Shown: in pieces, positions 56,620 through 64,000 of the stretch
Numbering within the stretch: position 1 is the first letter of the stretch
Layout of the letters: every line of letters starts with the position of its first letter
NCBI RefSeq assembly: GCF_000410875.1
Contig: NZ_AROI01000023.1
Location: forward strand, 1 to 64,000
Reading direction: 5' to 3'
DNA: 64,000 nt
DNA from: Halopseudomonas pelagia CL-AP6
GTDB taxonomy: Bacteria; Pseudomonadota; Gammaproteobacteria; Pseudomonadales; Pseudomonadaceae
Notes under the pieces: model-generated
Database searches by the model: none
Seen by the model: the letters and a program-made list of their open reading frames with translations, nothing else
What the model was told of the DNA's origin: nothing
Made by a program: the position numbers and the translations under genes

Positions 56620-57627
56620 TTATTTGTTCAGGGCTTCAACGAGGCTGGCATCAAAGGTATCGGCGAAGTCAGGTGCTACACTGATCTGCTGGTTCTTGAT
56701 CAGAATATCGGCAATGACCGCGCCACTACCGAAGAACGACATCGTCGACTCGGACTCTTCAAAATTCCGCGCCATTTCGCTCAATGGAATGTTGTAAACA
56801 CCCTCCATCTGCTCGATCGCTTCTTCGCCGCTGACACCCAGCACTTCACCAATGATGACGGCGGACTCCTCGGGGTTTGCGGCCATGTATTCCAGCCCTG
56901 CCTGATAGCCTTTGATCATCGCGGTAATGGCAGCGCTGTTGTTGGCAATGACTTTCTCGTCGAACACCAGTACGTCGGTGATCAGGCCAGGCGCCTCCTT
57001 CGAGGAATAGACCACATGGAAACGTTCACCCTGACCCATCCCCACGATCTGCGACACGTTGGGCTCGTAGGTCACACCCACAGGCAGATTACCCGAGGCC
57101 ATGGCACTGGGGATGGCCTCTGGAGTCATGTTGACCGGACGAATATCCACTTCACTCATACCATTGACCTGCAGCGCATAGGCAAGCAGGAAGTCGGAAG
57201 GCGACAGCGGGTTGTAGCCCACTTGCTTACCCTTGAAGTCGGCAACAGAAGTGATGGATTTGTCCGCCACGATCGCGTCCCCGCCATCGGAAAAATCGAT
57301 CGGCATCACCACCCGGTGCTTGAGCCCCTTTGCGACCGAGCCTACGACCTGGTCATAGGTCAGCATGCCGCCGTCCACCGCCCGGCTAGCCATAGCCGAG
57401 GGAATTAAGGCCGGATCGTTGAAAAACTGCAGATTCACATCCAGGCCGAACTGTTCATACAAGTCCAGCTTGTCGGCAACATAGAAGGGACCATAACCGG
57501 CCCAAACCACGGTACCTATGGTCAGCGAATCATCTGCCTGCGCAGCAAGGGGAGACATCAATGCGGCGGCAGCCAGACTGGCGCCAACCAGGGTCTTGCG
57601 GATAGAACGGATCAGTGGGGCGGTCAT
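56620..57627 (-). CDS. ABC transporter substrate-binding protein (NMT1/TauA-like)
   Basis: The start at 57627 gives 336 aa; GGAG lies 8 nt upstream and the peptide then starts with a twin-hydrophobic signal (MTAPLIRSIRKTL, cleavage near AQA-DD, about residue 31). Mature NMT1/THI5-like fold: LTIGTVVWAGYGPFYVADKL, NDPALIPSAMASRAVDG, PEAIPSAMASGNLPVGVTYEP. The family binds small molecules such as pyrimidines, taurine and nitrate. First gene of the operon; permease and ATPase are the last two genes. Confidence 0.9.
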   Translation of the reverse strand: MTAPLIRSIRKTLVGASLAAAALMSPLAAQADDSLTIGTVVWAGYGPFYVADKLDLYEQFGLDVNLQFFNDPALIPSAMASRAVDGGMLTYDQVVGSVAKGLKHRVVMPIDFSDGGDAIVADKSITSVADFKGKQVGYNPLSPSDFLLAYALQVNGMSEVDIRPVNMTPEAIPSAMASGNLPVGVTYEPNVSQIVGMGQGERFHVVYSSKEAPGLITDVLVFDEKVIANNSAAITAMIKGYQAGLEYMAANPEESAVIIGEVLGVSGEEAIEQMEGVYNIPLSEMARNFEESESTMSFFGSGAVIADILIKNQQISVAPDFADTFDASLVEALNK

Positions 57628-57808
57628 GGTCCAACTCCTACTCGGTGAGAAAAAGGCACGGGGACGCGTCGTCATGACGATCTCCCGGGCTTTTATCCCG
57701 CCGTGTAGCTCTCATCCTGAGAACCGGAAAACTCTCGGACCAGACATCTGACTGCGTCAGACCGGAACCCTAGTTCGCCTAGGTACCACTCCTATTGTGT
57801 GATGCGTC

Positions 57809-57827
57809 ATGAGTCATGCCGACTCAT
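57809..57827. promoter_or_regulatory. Inverted repeat in the catabolic operon leader, candidate operator
   Basis: ATGAGTC - ATGCC - GACTCAT, perfect 7-bp arms, lying just downstream of the predicted transcription start (about +11 to +29). A repressor bound here could block elongation. Confidence 0.42.
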
Positions 57828-57846
57828 CCCGTTTCACAGAATACTA

Positions 57847-57865
57847 ATGCACGCTTGGTGCCAGC
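57847..57865 (-). promoter_or_regulatory. Sigma-54-like promoter of the catabolic operon
   Basis: On the minus strand the sequence reads GCTGGCACCAAGCGTGCAT. It has TGGCAC at -24, GC at -12 and 10 nt between. Only two of the core consensus positions differ (C for G after TGGCAC, G for T before TGC). Transcription would start near 57838 and reach the binding-protein gene 210 nt later. Confidence 0.6.
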
Positions 57866-57903
57866 TTTCCACACCAAGGAATTATCTTTAACAATTTCAG
57901 CAT

Positions 57904-57917
57904 GTTATTGGCATAAC
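57904..57917. promoter_or_regulatory. Short palindrome upstream of the operon promoter
   Basis: GTTAT - TGGC - ATAAC, at about -73 from the predicted start, an enhancer-type position. Only 5-bp arms, so weak evidence. Confidence 0.3.
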
Positions 57918-58060
57918 TTGCCTGGATAAGGCCTCGACCTACCGCTCAGCAAAAGAATAGCGCCCGATCTGAGTGCAGCCTCTCCCTGCAACGGTGCAGG
58001 ATTGCAGCTCTCAAACGAAACATACTGGGCGCGGTTTCTTTCTAAAACAAAGCGCAGCAA

Positions 58061-58531
58061 TCACATCGCCCGCACGCTATCAATCTGCTTGGCTAGAAGC
58101 AGCGTTTCATGCTCTTCCAGCGCCAACAATTCTTCCATCAACTCGCGTACCTCAGGGGTTGGAGCGCGCCCTGCAGCAGAACGGTAAAGCTCTATCAACT
58201 GGTTGTGGATAGCAAAAATCTCTTCGCTGATCTCCTCAAAACCCAGGCCAACAAAAGACAGCGTCTGACGCTTGTCGGCTGGCAGCTTTTCACTCAGATG
58301 CTCGTACAACCAGGTGTGCAGTGCGCCAGCATCCCCGTGCTGCTTGATCTTGCTCACCACATCATTGAGTTTGCGCTCATGATCAGCCAGATACTCGAGC
58401 AACCATTTGGCCTTTTCACCTGACTCCCCGGTCATGCCTTGCTCCAGACGTTCAGCCAGATTGCGGTGCAGTGCACCGGTCCACTCAATCAGTTCCTCGT
58501 AGGTTTCTGCCTGCATTTTCTTATCCACCAT
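58061..58531 (-). CDS. Helical hypothetical protein, possibly ferritin-like
   Basis: The start at 58531 (MVDKKMQAETYEEL) has TGGAG at 6 nt and gives 156 aa. Nearly all helix, with Glu/His pairs in several helices (YEELIEWTGALHRN, LLEYLADHERKL, EEHETLLLAKQ), the look of a four-helix bundle that might hold metal. No Cys and no signal peptide. I do not recognise a named family; rubrerythrin-like diiron binding is only a suggestion. Stands alone between the catabolic operon and amtB. Confidence 0.7.
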   Translation of the reverse strand: MVDKKMQAETYEELIEWTGALHRNLAERLEQGMTGESGEKAKWLLEYLADHERKLNDVVSKIKQHGDAGALHTWLYEHLSEKLPADKRQTLSFVGLGFEEISEEIFAIHNQLIELYRSAAGRAPTPEVRELMEELLALEEHETLLLAKQIDSVRAM

Positions 58532-58650
58532 ATTCAGCTCCATTCCACATGAGGTTGCGTTACCGCTAAGACCCCATGCCCTCTGGTTAGTTTAGCCTGA
58601 GTTAAGGCTAGCTCGTGAGAGCATCGCGCCAGGTTACCCGCTGAAACGAA

Positions 58651-58674
58651 ACAGGGCGCCTGAAGGCGCCCTGT
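58651..58674 (-). terminator. Terminator after amtB
   Basis: Perfect 10-bp stem ACAGGGCGCC - TGAA - GGCGCCCTGT. Read on the minus strand it is followed by a T-rich stretch (TTCGTTTC). It closes the glnK-amtB unit. Confidence 0.75.
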
Positions 58675-58704
58675 TGGGTACTGCATGAGTAGTCTCAGTC
58701 AGCG

Positions 58705-59955
<1,251 letters not shown>

Positions 59956-60008
59956 AATAAGCCCCCCATGTAGGCTTAGTTACTGCATTCAGTGAACGAG
60001 GTGACTGC

Positions 60009-60392
<384 letters not shown>

Positions 60393-60402
60393 CTATGCCG
60401 AG

Positions 60403-60510
60403 TTAGAGGCTTTTAGAAACGGACAATGCACAGATGTTGTTGCAGTCGTCCGCACCGGCAGCACACTCCGGCAGGGCAACGGCTGTCATAGCCTTTATCA
60501 ACTGCTTCAT
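60403..60510 (-). CDS. Putative 35-codon leader ORF upstream of glnK
   Basis: ATG at 60510 follows AAGGAG at 9-nt spacing. The 35-aa product begins MKQLIKAMTAVALPECAAGA and contains three Cys (positions 16, 23 and 27); the start is basic-hydrophobic like a short signal peptide. It ends 55 nt before glnK and lies downstream of the sigma-54 promoter, so it must be in the glnK transcript. It could be a leader peptide, a tiny secreted or membrane protein, or a remnant of a gene lost upstream of glnK. Translation is not proven. Confidence 0.5.
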   Translation of the reverse strand: MKQLIKAMTAVALPECAAGADDCNNICALSVSKSL

Positions 60511-60606
60511 CTTCTTATGCTCCTTGGATGGCTTTTTGCAAAGTCATGCTGCTCAGAGGCGGAATGCGCGAAAAGGTTACTCCGCCCAATTCAGCTGTAA
60601 AGTGCG

Positions 60607-60624
60607 TTGCAGAAAGCCTGCCAG
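60607..60624 (-). promoter_or_regulatory. Sigma-54 promoter of glnK-amtB
   Basis: Minus strand: CTGGCAGGCTTTCTGCAA. TGGCA at -24, TGCA at -12 and 10 nt between GG and GC. Two substitutions from TGGCACG-N4-TTGCA. Start of transcription near 60597, giving a leader of about 250 nt. The NtrC palindrome lies about 110 bp upstream. Confidence 0.68.
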
Positions 60625-60697
60625 TTTTCATTTATCGCTATATTTCAATCAGTTAAGCCTGAAACCCATGCCATACCCTGGCCATTCGCTTTTATCA

Positions 60698-60716
60698 GCG
60701 CACCGTATTGGTGCGC
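60698..60716. promoter_or_regulatory. NtrC binding site
   Basis: GCGCACC - GTATT - GGTGCGC is a perfect palindrome and matches the NtrC consensus GCACC-N5-GGTGC exactly. Centre at 60707, about -110 from the predicted glnK start. It also lies 145 bp before ubiK on the other strand, but the sigma-54 element points to glnK. Confidence 0.78.
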
Positions 60717-60860
60717 CTAGCTTTTGCGACGTCCTTATATCGGGCATAAATCCAAGGCGCGCGGAAATGGCACGCGAAGACACCGGGATGTTAGACTCAG
60801 CAATCACAAACCGGACCGCTCCTGGAGCGGCCTCATCGCCAGCTAACAGGTTGTACAGTC

Positions 60861-61118
60861 ATGTTGCATAAAGTCTTGATTGGTGCGGTAAGCAGCCAGG
60901 CCACACGCCTGCTGATGAGCGAAAAAGGCTTGCCTGCGCCGGACATGGAAAAACACCTCAAAAGCCTTCTGCAAAGTGCTCTGGCGAAACTCGACGTGGT
61001 CAGCCGCGATGAGTTCGAGACCCAGCAAGTGGTACTGCAACGCACCCGCGAAAGGCTCGAGGCACTGGAAAAGCGCGTCGCCGAAATGGAGCAACGCGCT
61101 CAACCCCCGTCCGTCTGA
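60861..61118 (+). CDS. ubiK: Ubiquinone biosynthesis accessory factor UbiK
   Basis: A protein of 85 aa (YqiC/BMFP family): an amphipathic N-terminal helix, then a heptad-rich coiled coil (RDEFETQQVVLQRTRERLEA, LEKRVAEMEQRA). In E. coli it trimerises and aids the Ubi complex with UbiJ. It precedes comM by 31 bp as in other pseudomonads. ATG 60861 fits. Confidence 0.9.
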   Translation: MLHKVLIGAVSSQATRLLMSEKGLPAPDMEKHLKSLLQSALAKLDVVSRDEFETQQVVLQRTRERLEALEKRVAEMEQRAQPPSV

Positions 61119-61149
61119 GCTACCAAGACGGGCTGATCAAGGAGCGATC

Positions 61150-62658
61150 ATGTCTCTGGCTATTGTTCACAGCCGCGCCAAACTGGGTATACAAGCGCCA
61201 GCTGTTACCGTTGAAGTGCATCTGGCCAATGGCATGCCCAGCCTGACACTGGTCGGCCTGCCGGAGACCGCCGTCAAGGAAAGCAAGGACCGTGTACGCA
61301 GTGCGCTGCAGAACGCCAACCTGGATTTTCCCAGCCTCAAACGCATCACCATCAACCTCGCCCCCGCCGATCTGCCCAAAGAGGGCGGACGCTTTGATCT
61401 GGCCATAGCACTGGGGCTCCTGGCCGCCAGCGGGCAAATACCCGCCGATAGCCTGGAACACTGCGAATGCCTTGGCGAGTTGGCGCTGTCCGGCGAACTG
61501 CGCCCGGTGCAGGGCGTGTTACCCGCCGCGCTGGCCTGCCGTGAACAGCAAAGAACGCTACTGCTGCCCCGCGCCAATGCTGCCGAAGCGGCGCTGGTGC
61601 GCGGGGTGCGCATTATCGCCGCGGATCACTTGTTGCAGCTGTGCGAACATTTACGCGGGGAACGCCAGTTGCAACCGGTTCCGACTGACAGCCAGCCCCA
61701 GGCGGCTACCGGGCTCGCTGATCTGATCGATGTGCAGGGCCAGGCTCAGGCCAAACGCGCGCTGATCGTCGCCGCCAGCGGCAATCACAATCTGCTGCTT
61801 TTTGGTCCTCCCGGCACCGGCAAAACGCTGCTGGCCAGCCGCCTGCCGGGCATCTTGCCGGCGCTGACCGAACATGAAGCCTTGGAAGTTGCCGCCATTC
61901 AATCGGTCTGTGGCAGCGAGCCGCTGCAAGCCTGGCCAGTGCGGCCGTTTCGCTCGCCCCATCATGGTGCATCCGCTGCCGCATTGGTTGGCGGCGGCAG
62001 CCAACCCCGGCCCGGCGAGATAAGCCAGGCGCATCAGGGCGTACTGTTTCTGGATGAACTACCGGAATTCGACCGCAAGGTATTGGAGATGCTGCGCGAG
62101 CCGATGGAATCCGGGGTGATTCATATCGCCAGAGCGCGCGAGCAGTTGAGTTTTCCCGCACGCTTTCAATTAATAGCCGCAATGAACCCCTGCCCATGCG
62201 GTTACCAGGGTGACGCATCCGGGCGTTGCCGCTGTTCGCCAGAGCAGGTGCAACGCTACCGCAGCAAACTCTCCGGCCCCTTGCTCGACCGTATAGACCT
62301 GCACCTGGCCATGCATAACGAACCTTTCAGCCTCGCCGGCCAGACCCAGGGCGACCTCGATAGCAGCAGCGCAGCAAAGCAGGTAAGCATGGCAAGAGCA
62401 CGTCAACTGGCCCGCCAGACCTGCCTGAACGCGCATCTGGATCTGGCCGGTTTGCGAGACCACTGCCAACTGAGCGACGCAGATGGGCAATGGCTGGAGC
62501 AGGCTATCGAGCGTCTGGGGCTGTCACGCAGGGCCAGTCACAAAGTGCTGAAGGTGGGCCGCACACTGGCGGATCTGGCCGGAGAGAGCTCGATCAGCCG
62601 TCAGCACTTGGCAGAGGCGCTACAATATCGGCAGTTGGACCGGCGCTTATTGGGTTGA
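61150..62658 (+). CDS. comM: ComM/YifB Mg-chelatase-like AAA+ ATPase
   Basis: Start at ATG 61150 with AAGGAG at 5-nt spacing gives 502 aa; a longer frame overlaps ubiK. N-terminal Lon-protease-like domain (TLVGLPETAVKESKDRVRSA), Walker A GPPGTGKT (219-226), Walker B GVLFLDELPEF, Zn-type NPCPCGY...CRCSPEQ cluster, and a C-terminal helical domain. ComM is a hexameric helicase that promotes branch migration during natural transformation. Convergent with the GGDEF/EAL gene, leaving 18 bp. Confidence 0.94.
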   Translation: MSLAIVHSRAKLGIQAPAVTVEVHLANGMPSLTLVGLPETAVKESKDRVRSALQNANLDFPSLKRITINLAPADLPKEGGRFDLAIALGLLAASGQIPADSLEHCECLGELALSGELRPVQGVLPAALACREQQRTLLLPRANAAEAALVRGVRIIAADHLLQLCEHLRGERQLQPVPTDSQPQAATGLADLIDVQGQAQAKRALIVAASGNHNLLLFGPPGTGKTLLASRLPGILPALTEHEALEVAAIQSVCGSEPLQAWPVRPFRSPHHGASAAALVGGGSQPRPGEISQAHQGVLFLDELPEFDRKVLEMLREPMESGVIHIARAREQLSFPARFQLIAAMNPCPCGYQGDASGRCRCSPEQVQRYRSKLSGPLLDRIDLHLAMHNEPFSLAGQTQGDLDSSSAAKQVSMARARQLARQTCLNAHLDLAGLRDHCQLSDADGQWLEQAIERLGLSRRASHKVLKVGRTLADLAGESSISRQHLAEALQYRQLDRRLLG

Positions 62659-62676
62659 GTAGACCAACAACACAGA

Positions 62677-64000
62677 TCAGAGGTTTCCGCTAATGACCTT
62701 CTGGTCTTCTCGGCCCATGCGGTAGGCATCGAGGAAGTAGCAGAGCTCTTCGAACGGCATTGCAGGGCTGATAAAGAAGCCCTGCACCTGATCACAACCC
62801 ATCTGCCGCAGCGCGTTAAGCTGCTGACGCTGCTCGACACCCTCCGCGACCACTTCCAGGTCCAGGCTATGGCCCAGGTCGATCATGGCATTGACCAACT
62901 GGCGGTCAGAGCCCGCCGCATCAATGCCTTTAACAAAGCTGCGATCGATCTTCAACAGATCAATCGGCAAACGCTGCAAATGCATAAAAGAGGAAAAGCC
63001 GGTACCGAAATCATCCAGCGAGAAACGCACACCCAAGCCTGCCATACCCTGCATGGTCATCAGGACCTGATCAGGATTTTGCATCACCGCTGTCTCGGTC
63101 AGCTCAAACTCCAGCCAGCGCGGATCGATACTGGTTTTTTCCAGCAGCCGTTTGACCGTGGGTAACAGTTGGCTGTCCTGGAACTGCCGAAAAGACACAT
63201 TTACCGCGATGTGAATCGGCGGCATCTTGCGCCGCTGCAGTTGAGCCAGGTCGTGACAGGCGCGGGCAATTACCCAGTAACCCATCGGCACGATTAACCC
63301 GGTTTCCTCCGCCAGCGGAATAAATTCGTTGGGGCCCAGCAAGCCGCGCTCAGGATGCCGCCAGCGGATCAGCCCTTCCAGCCCGACGATCTTGCCAGTG
63401 CTCAAGTTGACCCGTGGTTGATAATGCAGCTCGAACTGGTTACGCCGCAGCGCCTGGCGCAGCGCCGTTTCGAACTCGATCAGGTTATTGGCCTGCAGAT
63501 TGATGCGGTCATCGTAAAAATGGTAGTTACAGCCGCGCTGCCCCTTGGCCTGCAACATCGCCATATTGGCGTGCAGCATCAGGCTATCAACGGTTTGCCC
63601 AGCCTCTGGGTAAGTAGCGATGCCGATACTGCAGCCCAGCAGCAAACTCTCGCTTTCAACAAAAAACGGCTCAGCCATTTCACTGGTCAGTTTTTGCGCA
63701 ATCTGTAACAGATTGCTGGCGCGGGCGTAATCCTCGACGATCACTGCGAATTCATCGCCGCCCATGCGCCCGACGGTGTCGGTATTGCGCAAAACCCGGC
63801 GCAGCCGGGTAACCACTTCCTGTATGATGACGTCGCCGGCACCGTGACCCAGCGTATCGTTAACATGGCGGAAGTTATCCAGATCGATAAACAGCACTGC
63901 CAGCGGCTGGTTGGTGCGTAGAGCGCGGCGCATACCCAGTGTAAGCCGGTCCTGCACCATTTGCCGGTTGCAGACGCCGGTCAGGGCATCGTAACTGGAG
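62677..64000 (-). CDS. GGDEF-EAL cyclic-di-GMP protein, 5' end beyond window
   Basis: The frame is open to the right edge, where YDALTGVCNRQ marks the start of the GGDEF domain, so the N-terminal sensor part lies outside. GGDEF is intact (RMGGDEFAV), suggesting diguanylate cyclase activity. The EAL domain has EGL in place of EAL (VGLEGLIRWRHPE); the other catalytic sites look intact: NVSFRQFQ, ELTETAVMQ, SLDDFGTGFSS, KIDRSFV and AEGVEQ. So phosphodiesterase activity may be retained or altered. The plus-strand neighbour comM ends 18 bp away. Confidence 0.9.
   Translation of the reverse strand, partial: SSYDALTGVCNRQMVQDRLTLGMRRALRTNQPLAVLFIDLDNFRHVNDTLGHGAGDVIIQEVVTRLRRVLRNTDTVGRMGGDEFAVIVEDYARASNLLQIAQKLTSEMAEPFFVESESLLLGCSIGIATYPEAGQTVDSLMLHANMAMLQAKGQRGCNYHFYDDRINLQANNLIEFETALRQALRRNQFELHYQPRVNLSTGKIVGLEGLIRWRHPERGLLGPNEFIPLAEETGLIVPMGYWVIARACHDLAQLQRRKMPPIHIAVNVSFRQFQDSQLLPTVKRLLEKTSIDPRWLEFELTETAVMQNPDQVLMTMQGMAGLGVRFSLDDFGTGFSSFMHLQRLPIDLLKIDRSFVKGIDAAGSDRQLVNAMIDLGHSLDLEVVAEGVEQRQQLNALRQMGCDQVQGFFISPAMPFEELCYFLDAYRMGREDQKVISGNL

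Larger units (their letters stand above)
57628..58060. other. 433-nt region upstream of the catabolic operon
   Basis: Holds the operon control region: a sigma-54-like element (57847-57865), an inverted repeat ATGAGTC-N5-GACTCAT (57809-57827) and GTTAT-TGGC-ATAAC (57904-57917). No convincing ORF. The gene at 58061 also ends here. Confidence 0.5.

Noticed and set aside
49949-57627. Mycofactocin-type role for the creatininase-family gene
   Set aside because: Sequence follows true creatininase, and no mftA/B/C-like genes are near.
57849-57861. GCAC-N5-GTGC, looking like an NtrC half-palindrome in the catabolic promoter
   Set aside because: The symmetry comes from the -24 and -12 motifs themselves and the outer bases do not fit NtrC, so it is not separate evidence.

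Overview
The window looks like chromosomal DNA of a Pseudomonadaceae gammaproteobacterium, probably the Halopseudomonas / P. pertucinogena side or a close relative of core Pseudomonas. The basis is gene content and order: cyaA - cyaY - lptM - lysA - dapF - DUF484 - xerC - HAD hydrolase - sutA, then glnK-amtB next to ubiK-comM, plus fabY, gabDT, bauA and the N-acetylglutaminylglutamine amide (NAGGN) operon. I saw no rRNA, tRNA, CRISPR array, integrase or intact insertion sequence.

Layout. 1-6.8 kb: an envelope cluster (YCF48-like lipoprotein, MMPL/RND transporter, DUF1302, DUF1329) closed by a terminator. 6.9-11.3 kb: a two-gene RND efflux pump. 11.4-12.8 kb: an SPFH protein with its NfeD partner. 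13.1-16 kb: a secreted lipase, its foldase and a DUF3047 protein. 16-19.1 kb: the YdbH-YnbE-YdbL intermembrane module. 19.3-21.2 kb: DUF805 and a phospholipase-D-like lipoprotein. 21.2-24.7 kb: gabT, gabD and a MarR regulator. 25.3 kb: an orphan hcp with a sigma-54-like promoter. 26-30.8 kb: the NAGGN osmoprotectant operon. 30.8-34.2 kb: a TonB receptor and a frameshifted MFS transporter. 34.5-38 kb: beta-alanine / malonate-semialdehyde catabolism, interrupted by a 152-bp branched palindrome. 38.2-40.1 kb: fabY. 40.2-49.9 kb: GST and the housekeeping block. 49.9-57.6 kb: a nine-gene minus-strand catabolic operon. 58-64 kb: a helical protein, amtB, glnK, ubiK, comM and an edge-truncated GGDEF/EAL protein.

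The most novel-looking system is the nine-gene operon at 49.9-57.6 kb. It combines an NMT1/TauA-type ABC importer, a membrane diiron desaturase/hydroxylase, two short-chain dehydrogenases, a creatininase with all metal ligands, an isochorismatase-fold amidase and a beta-rich protein of unknown function. A good sigma-54 -24/-12 element sits upstream. I infer import and oxidative then hydrolytic breakdown of an N-rich ring or ureido compound; the substrate is unknown.

The second notable item is the glnK leader. A perfect NtrC-type palindrome and a sigma-54 element lie about 110 bp apart and drive a roughly 250-nt leader that holds an unannotated 35-codon ORF with a good ribosome binding site. 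Nitrogen therefore recurs as a theme (glnK-amtB, gabDT, the creatininase operon), alongside osmotic adaptation (NAGGN) and envelope lipid handling (YdbH set, lipase, PLD, fabY, DUF1302/1329).
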